From an uncultured Syntrophobacterales bacterium (GTDB lineage: Bacteria > Desulfobacterota > Syntrophia > Syntrophales > UBA5619): a DNA stretch of 64,000 nucleotides. Below are positions 43,279-50,789 of the stretch, piece after piece; the stretch's first letter is position 1; every line of letters starts with the position of its first letter. Where the stretch lies: NCBI GenBank assembly GCA_903928915.1, contig CAIYSL010000125.1, positions 1 to 64,000 on the forward strand, given 5' to 3'. The notes under the pieces are model-generated. The model did no database searches and had not been told where the DNA came from. It saw only the letters and a program-made list of their open reading frames with translations. The translations under genes were made by a program, and so were the position numbers.

Positions 43279-45183
43279 ATGGGTTTTCATGACAAGATGA
43301 GACCGCTGGATGAGTGGAAAAGGCTGTATCCGGAAAAGTTCGTCGAAGAGAGCGTCGTGTTCAGCCACATCCGCCGCGGGGACCACATCTTCGTCGCTTC
43401 GGGCTGCGGGGAGCCCCAGTACCTCGTCTCCTCGATGGTCGACTATGTGGAGTCCCACCCGAAGGCGTTTTTTGACACGGAGATCATTCACGTCTACTCC
43501 CTAGGCATCGCCCCCTACACCGACCCGAAATTCAAACGCAACTTCCGCCACAATTCATTCTTCGTCGGCAACAACACGCGCGGCCCGGTCAACCAGGGGC
43601 TGGCCGACTACACCCCGGTCTCGCTTTCCGATGTGCCCGCCCTGATTAAGAGCGGTTCGGTACGCATCGATGTGGCCCTCGTCCAGACATCGCCTCCCGA
43701 CGAACACGGATACCTCAGTCTGGGCATAAGCGTCGATATGGTGAAGACGGCCACGGACAAGGCCGCCATGATCATCGCCCAGGTGAACTCGCACATGCCC
43801 CGCGTGCACGGCGACGGGTTTCTCCACATCAAGGATGTGGACTTCATCGTCCCCCACGACGAACCCCTCCTGGAGCTGGCGCCGATCCCCCTTACCGAGA
43901 CGACGCAGCGGATCGGCAGCTACGTGGCCCGGCTCGTGCAAGACGGCGACACCATCCAGGTGGGGTACGGCGGGCTGCCGAACGCGGTCATGACAAACCT
44001 TTACGGGAAGAAGCATCTGGGCATCCATACGGAACTGCTGAGCGATGGCCTCGTGGACCTGATCAAGGCCGGCGTCATCGACAATTCCCAGAAGAAGCTC
44101 AACCCCGGCAAGACCGTGGCGGCCTTCTGTATGGGGACGAAGAAGACCTACGAATTCCTCGACGACAACCCGTCGATCCTCTTTCGGTCGATCGACTACA
44201 CCAACAACCCCCTGAACATCGCCCAGCAGCTGAACATGGTGGCCATCAACAGCACGCTGGAAATCGACCTGACCGGCCAGGCCACCTCCGATTCCATCGG
44301 CAGCCAGTTCTACAGCGGCATCGGCGGCCATCACGATTTCATGCGTGGCGCTCTGCTGTCGAAGGGGGGCAGGACGATCCTCGCGATCAAGTCAACGGCA
44401 AAGAACGAAACCGTTTCCCGCATCGTCCCGGCACTGAAGGAAGCGGCCGGGATCACCCTCAACCGGGGCGACGCGCGGTACATCGTGACCGAATACGGCA
44501 TCGCCTATCTCCACGGGAAAAACGTCCGGGAACGGGCGATGGCGCTGATCTCCATCGCCCATCCGAAGTTTCGCCCCTGGTTGATCGAAGAGGCTAAGAA
44601 ACGGGGGATCATCTACCGCGATCAGGCGTTCATCCCGGGGAAACGGGGCGAGTATCCGGAAGACCTGGAGACCCACCGGACGACGAAGACCGGTCTGCAA
44701 GTATTCCTGCGGCCGGTAAAGATCAGCGACGAGCCGCTGATCAAGGAGTTCTTCTATTCGCTGTCCGACCGGAGCCTCAACCGCCGGTTCCTTTCGAAGC
44801 GCAAGGACATGCCGCACGAGCGTCTGCAGGACTTCGTGATCATCGATTACACGCGGGAGGTCGTGATCCTGGCCATCATCGGGTCCGCCGAACAGGAAAC
44901 GATCGTCGGCATCGGGCAGTACGGAATCGACGAGTCGTCGCACACCGCCGAGGTGGCCTTCGCCATCTGCGACGACCATCACAATCGCGGAATCGGCACG
45001 GAAATGCTGTCGTACCTGACCTACCTCGCAAAGCGCGAGGGGCTCCTGGGTTTCACCGCCGAGGTGTTGATCGACAACAAGCCGATGCTGCACGTGTTCG
45101 AAAAGGGCGGGTTTGATATCAAGAAGAAGAGCGATGCCGGCGTGTACGATATGAAGATGGCCTTCATCGGGGAGGAAAGATAG
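43279..45183 (+). CDS. acetyl-CoA hydrolase/CoA-transferase fused to GNAT acetyltransferase
   Basis: A 634-residue fusion with an apparently active CoA-transferase module (about 1-465): GCGEPQ near the N-terminus, the GYGGLPNAV substrate loop (229-237), catalytic Glu252 in GIHTELLSDG and VTEYGIAYLHGK. The family includes acetyl-CoA hydrolases, succinyl- or 4-hydroxybutyrate:acetate CoA-transferases. The C-terminal GNAT domain (about 480-630) has the AcCoA loop HHNRGIGT. The ATG at 43279 has GAGGG upstream and fits the promoter; the ORF is open to 43231. It leads an operon with a P-loop/DRTGG protein and a phosphohexomutase. Its paralogue at 35336 has lost the Glu. Confidence 0.87.
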   Translation: MGFHDKMRPLDEWKRLYPEKFVEESVVFSHIRRGDHIFVASGCGEPQYLVSSMVDYVESHPKAFFDTEIIHVYSLGIAPYTDPKFKRNFRHNSFFVGNNTRGPVNQGLADYTPVSLSDVPALIKSGSVRIDVALVQTSPPDEHGYLSLGISVDMVKTATDKAAMIIAQVNSHMPRVHGDGFLHIKDVDFIVPHDEPLLELAPIPLTETTQRIGSYVARLVQDGDTIQVGYGGLPNAVMTNLYGKKHLGIHTELLSDGLVDLIKAGVIDNSQKKLNPGKTVAAFCMGTKKTYEFLDDNPSILFRSIDYTNNPLNIAQQLNMVAINSTLEIDLTGQATSDSIGSQFYSGIGGHHDFMRGALLSKGGRTILAIKSTAKNETVSRIVPALKEAAGITLNRGDARYIVTEYGIAYLHGKNVRERAMALISIAHPKFRPWLIEEAKKRGIIYRDQAFIPGKRGEYPEDLETHRTTKTGLQVFLRPVKISDEPLIKEFFYSLSDRSLNRRFLSKRKDMPHERLQDFVIIDYTREVVILAIIGSAEQETIVGIGQYGIDESSHTAEVAFAICDDHHNRGIGTEMLSYLTYLAKREGLLGFTAEVLIDNKPMLHVFEKGGFDIKKKSDAGVYDMKMAFIGEER

Positions 45184-46236
45184 ATGGAGACGTTCGTGGT
45201 AACATCGATGCGTCCGAGCGCGGGCAAGACAAGCATCATCATCGGCATCGCCCGGGCCCTGGAGAAGAAGATCGGGTATCTCAAGCCTTTCGGAGAGCGG
45301 TTTTTGTACCGCAAGAAGCGGATGTGGGACTACGACGCGGCGCTGATCACGAATATCTTCGGCCTGGAAGAAAACCCCGAGGACATGAGCATCGGGTTCC
45401 ACCACGCGAAGCTGTTTTACATGCTCGACGAAGCGACGACCGGGGACAAGATCCGCGAGCTGCGATCCGAGGCGGGCCGGGGAAAGGACCTGTTCTTCGT
45501 GGAGTGCGGCAAGGATATCTCCTACGGCGCCTCAGTCCATCTGGACGCGGTTTCACTGGCGGGCAAGCTCGACGCACCGCTGATCGTCGTCGCGAGCGGC
45601 GACGATGACGTAATCGTCGACGATCTCTTCTTTCTCAAGCAGTACGTAAACCTGCGGGGGGTAAGCCTGCGGGGGGTGATCATCAACAAGGTCGCCAACC
45701 GGGAGGACTTCTGCGATACCCGCCTGCCACGGATTACCGCACAGGGCATTGCCGTGCTCGGCGTCATTCCCTATGCCGAGGAGCTTCCCCTGTTCTCCGT
45801 CGGGTACCTGGTCGACCGCCTGTTCGCCAAGGTCATCACCTGCGAGGAGAACCTCGGCCGCACCGTCAAACAGACCTTCATCGCCTCGATGTCGGTGGAC
45901 GACGCCCTGAAGAAGCCCCTCTTCCGGGACAAGCAGAAGGCGGTCATCACCGGCGGGGACCGGAGCGATATGATCGCCGCCGTCCTGGAAACCGAACCTG
46001 CGGCTATCATCCTGACCAACGGCATCCTCCCCCCGGCGGACCTGCTCGCGCAGGCCGTAAACCGCGGGATACCGCTGCTGCTGGTGGCCGCGGACCTGTA
46101 CGAGACCGCCAAGCAAGTTGAATCTCTGGAATCGCTCCCCACCAAGGACGACGCCGAGAAGATCGACATGGTCACCGGGATGGTTCGCTGCCATGTGGAT
46201 CTTGCCGCCTTTTCCCCGGCTGCGTGTACAGAATGA
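45184..46236 (+). CDS. phosphotransacetylase N-domain-like P-loop protein with DRTGG domain
   Basis: A 350-residue protein resembling the regulatory N-terminal part of long phosphotransacetylases: a dethiobiotin-synthetase/CobB-like P-loop domain (RPSAGKTSIIIG at about 9-20, KPFGER, FFVECGKDISYG) and a DRTGG domain (about 210-345). The catalytic Pta domain is absent. It starts one base after the stop of the transferase/GNAT gene, with its ribosome binding site inside that gene's end, so the products are strongly coupled. Role is probably to sense or regulate acyl-CoA/acyl-phosphate metabolism, by inference from context. Confidence 0.83.
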   Translation: METFVVTSMRPSAGKTSIIIGIARALEKKIGYLKPFGERFLYRKKRMWDYDAALITNIFGLEENPEDMSIGFHHAKLFYMLDEATTGDKIRELRSEAGRGKDLFFVECGKDISYGASVHLDAVSLAGKLDAPLIVVASGDDDVIVDDLFFLKQYVNLRGVSLRGVIINKVANREDFCDTRLPRITAQGIAVLGVIPYAEELPLFSVGYLVDRLFAKVITCEENLGRTVKQTFIASMSVDDALKKPLFRDKQKAVITGGDRSDMIAAVLETEPAAIILTNGILPPADLLAQAVNRGIPLLLVAADLYETAKQVESLESLPTKDDAEKIDMVTGMVRCHVDLAAFSPAACTE

Positions 46237-47594
46237 ACCCAGACGTATTCAGGGAGTATGACGTCCGGGGGGTCGTGGACAGCGACCTCGACCCGGATTT
46301 TGCGTACCTGCTCGGCAGGGCGATCGGCACCTATGCCGGCCGCGCCGGCGTTCGGCAGATGACCCTGGGCAGGGACTGCCGCCTCAGTTCAGAATCCTAC
46401 CAGCAAGCGGTAGGGCGGGGCATTGCGGCGACGGGAATCGACGTGACGGACATCGGCATGTGCGCCACCCCGATGCTCTATTTTTCGATCCGCCACCGGG
46501 AGGCCGGCGGTGGTGTCATGGTCACCGGCAGCCATAACCCTCCGGATTTCAACGGATTCAAAATCTGCATCGGACCCGACACGATCTACGGCGACCAAAT
46601 CCAAGAGCTGCGGCGGATCACCGAAAGCGGATCATTCACGGCCGGCAGCGGAACATGCACCCGGGTCGATATCACCGCCGCGTATACGGACTACCTGTAC
46701 GCAAACGTCCGGATCAACCCGGGGCTGAGGGTTGTCCTCGACGGCGGAAACGGCGTGGGCGGGTTTTTCGCCCTGCCGCTGCTGAAACGGTACGGCTGCG
46801 CGGTCAGGGAAATCTATTGCGATCCCGACGGCCGGTTTCCCCACCATTTTCCCGACCCGACCGTGCCCGAAAATCTCCGGGAATTGACACGCTTGGTAGT
46901 CGAGGGCCGCGCGGACGCGGGAATCGCCTTTGACGGGGACGCCGACCGCATCGGCGTGATCACCGACCGCGGCGAGGTCCTCTGGGGGGATGAGCTGCTG
47001 CTGCTTTTTTCCCGGTTCATCCTGCGGCAGAGCCCCGGAGCCGCCGTCATCGGCGAGGTGAAGTGCTCGCAGAAGCTGTACGACGACATCGCCATTCACG
47101 GCGGCAGGCCGATCATGTGGAAGGCCGGCCATTCGCTGATCAAGGGGAAGATGAAGCAGGAAAAGGCGCTGCTCGCCGGGGAGATGAGCGGGCATATCTT
47201 CTTCGCTGACCGCTACTTCGGGTACGACGACGCCATCTATGCGGCGCTCCGCCTGCTCGAAATCCTCTCCGCAACGGGCGAGCGGCTGAGCGAGCTGCTG
47301 GCCGATGTCCCCCGGACCTTCACGACCCCGGAGATACGCGTGCCCTGCGATGACCGGACGAAGTTTCGCGTCGTAGATTCGGTGCGCGAGCACTTCCTCC
47401 GCACCCACGGCAGCGGACTCATCACCATCGACGGCGTACGTATTCCCTTTGCCAACGGCTGGGCCCTGCTGCGGGCCTCCAATACGCAACCGGTTCTTGT
47501 CCTTCGCTTCGAAGCGGCCGATCAAGAGGGTCTTGCCGCCATCCGGAGCACCGTGGAAGCGGTAGTGACCGACGCACTGAGGTCATGTGAATGA
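46233..47594 (+). CDS. phosphomannomutase/phosphoglucomutase (AlgC-type)
   Basis: Interconverts hexose-6- and hexose-1-phosphates for exopolysaccharide and LPS precursors. The 453-residue alpha-D-phosphohexomutase has FREYDVRGV at the N-terminus, the phospho-Ser loop VTGSHNPPDFNG (Ser100), the metal loop AFDGDADRIGV, the sugar loop GEMSGHIFF and the phosphate loop RASNTQPVLVLRFEA. The ATG overlaps the stop of the P-loop gene (ATGA), so it is part of the same operon despite the different pathway. Confidence 0.92.
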   Translation: MNPDVFREYDVRGVVDSDLDPDFAYLLGRAIGTYAGRAGVRQMTLGRDCRLSSESYQQAVGRGIAATGIDVTDIGMCATPMLYFSIRHREAGGGVMVTGSHNPPDFNGFKICIGPDTIYGDQIQELRRITESGSFTAGSGTCTRVDITAAYTDYLYANVRINPGLRVVLDGGNGVGGFFALPLLKRYGCAVREIYCDPDGRFPHHFPDPTVPENLRELTRLVVEGRADAGIAFDGDADRIGVITDRGEVLWGDELLLLFSRFILRQSPGAAVIGEVKCSQKLYDDIAIHGGRPIMWKAGHSLIKGKMKQEKALLAGEMSGHIFFADRYFGYDDAIYAALRLLEILSATGERLSELLADVPRTFTTPEIRVPCDDRTKFRVVDSVREHFLRTHGSGLITIDGVRIPFANGWALLRASNTQPVLVLRFEAADQEGLAAIRSTVEAVVTDALRSCE

Positions 47595-47603
47595 GAGGGC
47601 ACC

Positions 47604-48065
47604 ATGGCGAACAGATTGGAAAAACGAGCCTTTCACCGTCTCCGCGTTCCGATCGACGTCACCGCTGAGATCGCATCGGTTGCCGGGATCCCCGCCGACC
47701 ATCCGTTGCGCATGCAGAGCCGCAATATCTCGAAAAGCGGTATCGGCCTCGAAACCACCACCCTGGAGATCGACGGCGAGAACCTCCTGTCCGGCCCTCC
47801 CTTTGCGCGGGAAAACCGTCTGTTGTTGAACATCGCGCTCGGCCCCGGCGAGCCGCCGCTCGTGGCCGTCGGCGAGGTGCGCTGGTATGACGTAATGCAC
47901 GGCGAATCCACGGGCATGTACCAGATCGGGATAGAGTTCCTGGAGATCAGGGGGGACGGGAGGGACCGGCTTGCCGGGTTTCTCAAATGCCACCGGTCCG
48001 GCGAGGGATTTTTCCGCAGGATGATCAATCGACTCTTCCCTTCCGGGGCTGCGGTAAACGATTAA
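47604..48065 (+). CDS. PilZ-domain protein (c-di-GMP effector candidate)
   Basis: A 153-residue single-domain PilZ protein. The c-di-GMP-binding pattern RxxxR is met by KRAFHRLRVP near the N-terminus and DxSxxG by RNISKSGIGLE at about residues 41-51 (Asn in the first position). The barrel runs to YQIGIEFLEI and a basic helix follows. It starts nine bases after the phosphohexomutase, so c-di-GMP may tune sugar-phosphate use or polysaccharide output. Partners are unknown. Confidence 0.82.
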   Translation: MANRLEKRAFHRLRVPIDVTAEIASVAGIPADHPLRMQSRNISKSGIGLETTTLEIDGENLLSGPPFARENRLLLNIALGPGEPPLVAVGEVRWYDVMHGESTGMYQIGIEFLEIRGDGRDRLAGFLKCHRSGEGFFRRMINRLFPSGAAVND

Positions 48066-48078
48066 AGCTGCGAACCCC

Positions 48079-48143
48079 GGGCGGGACAGGGCACGGGAAC
48101 CATGCCGGGAACCGACATCACCGTGCCGCCCTGTCCACCGCCC
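48079..48143. repeat. long imperfect inverted repeat between convergent genes
   Basis: GACAGGGC (48085-48092) pairs perfectly with GCCCTGTC (48128-48135); outside it GGGCGG pairs with CCGCCC (48138-48143) across a 2-base bulge, and inside ACGG pairs with CCGT. It spans the stops of the PilZ gene (48065) and the thioredoxin-like gene (48118). It could slow or end transcription from both sides, but neither arm is followed by a T-run. Confidence 0.45.
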
Positions 48144-48471
48144 CCTCTCCCGTAAGCCGTTTCATCTCCGCGCAGATCGCGGCCGCGCTCTGCGGCCTAA
48201 CCAGCCGTGCGATCTCTTTGCCGCACTTCAGAAACACCAGCGTCGGCCAGAGCTTTACGCCGAAGGAGCGCCCCAACGGCCGTCCGCGGCCGTCTTCCAC
48301 CTTGAGGTGGCAGAGCTGCGGGTACTGCGCGAATGCCTCGGCGATCAGGGGCTGCGCAGCCTGACAGTGACCGCACCAGCCCGTACCGAACTCCAGCACC
48401 GTGGGCGCCTCCAAGGCATCGATTTCGGCGCGCGCCGGTTCCTTGGTGACGTAGGAATTGCTCAGAGCCAT
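48118..48471 (-). CDS. thioredoxin-like protein
   Basis: A 117-residue single-domain thioredoxin fold protein. The redox site is WCGHC (Trp32, Cys33, Cys36), one residue from the WCGPC of TrxA, and the cis-Pro loop is KLWPTLVF. No signal peptide, so it is cytoplasmic. It lies just downstream of tRNA-Pro on the same strand and may be read from the rph/rdgB transcript. Whether it is a general reductase or a dedicated partner is not evident. Confidence 0.88.
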   Translation of the reverse strand: MALSNSYVTKEPARAEIDALEAPTVLEFGTGWCGHCQAAQPLIAEAFAQYPQLCHLKVEDGRGRPLGRSFGVKLWPTLVFLKCGKEIARLVRPQSAAAICAEMKRLTGEGAVDRAAR

Positions 48472-48502
48472 GAACCACCTCCGATTGCCGGGGACGAGGG
48501 AT

Positions 48503-48579
48503 ATGGTCGGGGCGGCAGGATTTGAACCTGCGACATCCTGCTCCCAAAGCAGGCGCGCTACCGGGCTGCGCTACGCCCC
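48503..48579 (-). tRNA. tRNA-Pro (anticodon TGG)
   Basis: A 77-base cloverleaf with acceptor CGGGGCG/CGCCCCG, D arm GCGC-AGCCCGGTA-GCGC, anticodon stem CCTGC/GCAGG with loop TTTGGGA and anticodon TGG, T arm GCAGG-TTCAAAT-CCTGC, and an encoded CCA. The first nine bases overlap the 3' end of rdgB. Confidence 0.95.
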
Positions 48580-49179
48580 GTCCTGGCTATTGCCGTGCAG
48601 AATCCGGCGTTTCAATTTTTCCAGTGCCTGGGCCCGATGGCTGAGGCGGTTCTTTTCCTCTGCCGGAAGCTGCGCCACCGTGAGACCGCGGTCGGGAAGA
48701 AGAAAAACAGGATCGTAGCCGAACCCCCCCTCCCCTGCCGGCTCCTCGGCAATCTGCCCGGTCCAGCGGCCCGCGAAGGATTCGCAGCTCCCATCGGGCC
48801 TACAGAGCACGAGCACGGTGCTGAAGGCCGCACGCCGTTCAGCAGGGGGAACGCCCCGCAGGTCCGCGAGGAGTTTGGCGATGTTGCGCGCATCGTCGGC
48901 ATCGGCGCCGGCGTACCGGGCGGAGTAGATGCCGGGCGCCCCTCCGAGCGCGTCTACCTCGAGCCCAGAATCATCGGCAAGGGCGGTCTCGCCGGTCAGC
49001 TCCGCGGCGGTCTTTGCCTTCCGGAAGGCGTTTTCATAGAATGAATCGCCGTCCTCGGCGATCTCCGGGAGCTGCGGATAGTCGGCGAGCGACAGGATTT
49101 CCACCCCGGTATCCGCCATCATCGCCCGGACCTCCCGGACCTTGCCGTTGTTGCGCGAGGCAAAGAGGATCCTATTCAG
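48571..49179 (-). CDS. rdgB: XTP/dITP diphosphatase RdgB (HAM1), probable CTG start
   Basis: Removes non-canonical purine nucleoside triphosphates such as dITP and XTP. The 202-residue protein has the substrate loop [26 protein letters not shown], the catalytic [19 protein letters not shown] and [11 protein letters not shown]. In frame there is no ATG, GTG or TTG between the upstream region and the conserved FASRNNGK; the only plausible start is the CTG at 49179-49177, which overlaps the rph stop as CTGA, mirroring the ATGA couplings nearby. The stop codon TAG lies inside tRNA-Pro (nine-base overlap). Function is certain; the start needs proof. Confidence 0.88.
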   Translation of the reverse strand: MNRILFASRNNGKVREVRAMMADTGVEILSLADYPQLPEIAEDGDSFYENAFRKAKTAAELTGETALADDSGLEVDALGGAPGIYSARYAGADADDARNIAKLLADLRGVPPAERRAAFSTVLVLCRPDGSCESFAGRWTGQIAEEPAGEGGFGYDPVFLLPDRGLTVAQLPAEEKNRLSHRAQALEKLKRRILHGNSQDGA

Positions 49180-49901
49180 ATGTCCCCCCCGAGGAGCTCC
49201 CGCTGCCGGGCCGTGAGCTCTGCGATCCCGCGCGTCGCCAGGTCGGTCAGCGCCAGGAGCCGCTCCCGGTCGAAGGGCTGCGACTCGGCAGTGCCCTGCA
49301 CCTCGATGAACATCCCCGTCCCGGTCATCACGAAATTCATGTCCACCTCGGCGTGCGAGTCCTCGGCGTAGTCCAAGTCGAGCAGGAGCCGGCCGTCGAC
49401 CACGCCGACGCTGACCGCCGAAACCGTGTCGCGCACCGGCATCGTCTGCACCACCCCGCGTTCCCTGAGCCGCCGGCACAGATCGACGAGGGCGACGCAG
49501 GCGCCGGTAATGGCGGCGGTCCGCGTGCCGCCGTCGGCCTGGATCACGTCGCAGTCCACGGTGATCGTCCGCTCCCCGAAGGCGGTAAGGTCGGTGACGG
49601 CGCGCAGCGACCGGCCGATCAGGCGCTGGATCTCATGGGTCCGCCCGCCCACCTTGCCTGCGGTAGATTCACGGGGAGACCGCGTCTGCGTCGACGCGGG
49701 CAGCATGGCGTATTCCGCAGTCAGCCACCCCCGACCCGAGTTCCGGAGAAAGGGAGGAATCCGCTCCTCGATCGTGGCCGCGCAGATCACCCGTGTCTGC
49801 CCCATCTCCACCAGGACCGACCCCCCCGCAAAGCGGAGAAAATCGCGGCTGATCCGAAAGTCGCGCAGGCAATTCCACTCCCGCCCACCGGCACGCGTCA
49901 T
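49176..49901 (-). CDS. rph: ribonuclease PH
   Basis: Phosphorolytic 3'-5' exoribonuclease that trims tRNA 3' ends. The 241-residue protein has [81 protein letters not shown] and [19 protein letters not shown]. The canonical N-terminal RPDGR is altered to TRAGGRE, still with the Arg. It overlaps rdgB by four bases and lies 11 bases after the amidase gene, an order (rph-rdgB) common in Desulfobacterota. Confidence 0.95.
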   Translation of the reverse strand: MTRAGGREWNCLRDFRISRDFLRFAGGSVLVEMGQTRVICAATIEERIPPFLRNSGRGWLTAEYAMLPASTQTRSPRESTAGKVGGRTHEIQRLIGRSLRAVTDLTAFGERTITVDCDVIQADGGTRTAAITGACVALVDLCRRLRERGVVQTMPVRDTVSAVSVGVVDGRLLLDLDYAEDSHAEVDMNFVMTGTGMFIEVQGTAESQPFDRERLLALTDLATRGIAELTARQRELLGGDI

Positions 49902-49912
49902 CTGCTCCCCCT

Positions 49913-50614
49913 TTACGGTGCACCCCGGAAATACTCCCGGATCCCCTTCACCAGCGCCCGGGCCACGGCCCGCTGCGTCGCCTCACCCGTCAACCGCTCC
50001 CGCTCCTGCTGGTTGGTGGCAAAACCGATCTCCACGACCAGCCCAGGAATGCTGAGCCCCGACAGGAGCGCATTCGGCGCCTCCCGCAGCCCACGTCCCT
50101 TGCGAGGGAAGACCGTTTCGAGGGCGGACTGGATCTGCTGGGCGAGCCGGACCGAGTCGTTGAGGGAGCGGTTCTTGGCCATATCCTTCAGAACAGGCGA
50201 CGATCCCCCTTCGCGCGACCCCTCCGGAGCGAACCCCGGGAAATAGACCTCATAGCCGTTCGCCTGCTTGCCGAACCCGGCGTTTATGTGCAGGCTGATC
50301 ACGCATTCGGGCCGGGGATCGCCGGCCGCCTTGATCCGTTCGTCTGTCGTCAGGGCGCGGTCGGCATTCCTGGTCAGACGGACCTGGAGGTCCTCGGCCT
50401 TCTGCGCCTCCTCCTGCATCAGCAGGGCGATCCGCAGGGTAAGGTCCTTCTCGCGGAGTTTGTCCGCAACCACCCCCGAATCATCGCCGCCGTGCGCCGG
50501 ATCGACCAGGACCGTATGCCGCCGCGGCTGGCCGGCATCGGCCGCTGCGGGGATAAGGAAGGCAGCCAGAACGAGCATGCCCGCGACCAACCGAATGAAC
50601 GTCCGTCTCTCCAT
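49913..50614 (-). CDS. exported N-acetylmuramoyl-L-alanine amidase (Amidase_3)
   Basis: Zinc amidase that cleaves the lactyl-amide bond in peptidoglycan. The 233-residue protein has a signal peptide to about residue 27 ([23 protein letters not shown]) and the Amidase_3 motifs [10 protein letters not shown] (Zn His), [22 protein letters not shown] (Zn His) and [12 protein letters not shown] (catalytic Glu). It is a compact AmiC-like catalytic domain without AMIN or LysM targeting domains. The usual Zn-binding Glu is expected in the region DLTL and could be Glu58 (LREKDLT). It leads the rph-rdgB-tRNA-Pro group. Confidence 0.9.
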   Translation of the reverse strand: MERRTFIRLVAGMLVLAAFLIPAAADAGQPRRHTVLVDPAHGGDDSGVVADKLREKDLTLRIALLMQEEAQKAEDLQVRLTRNADRALTTDERIKAAGDPRPECVISLHINAGFGKQANGYEVYFPGFAPEGSREGGSSPVLKDMAKNRSLNDSVRLAQQIQSALETVFPRKGRGLREAPNALLSGLSIPGLVVEIGFATNQQERERLTGEATQRAVARALVKGIREYFRGAP

Positions 50615-50661
50615 GCACTGTACCGTTTCCTTTCGGGTCGACTCGGTAACGAAGATCGTGC

Positions 50662-50691
50662 TTCATACAGCAAACATCCGCCCGGTGTCAA
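50662..50691 (-). promoter_or_regulatory. probable promoter of the amidase-rph-rdgB group
   Basis: On the minus strand consensus TTGACA (50691-50686) stands 18 bases before TATGAA (50667-50662), which leaves about 40 bases of leader to the amidase ATG. Confidence 0.45.
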
Positions 50692-50789
50692 TCAGCGATT
50701 ATCCCGGTCCCGGGCATTCTGCCGGTCGCTTGCCGTCGACGACCGCGTTCCGGCAGCTCTGCTGCCGAAGAAAACCAGGCGACCCCGCT

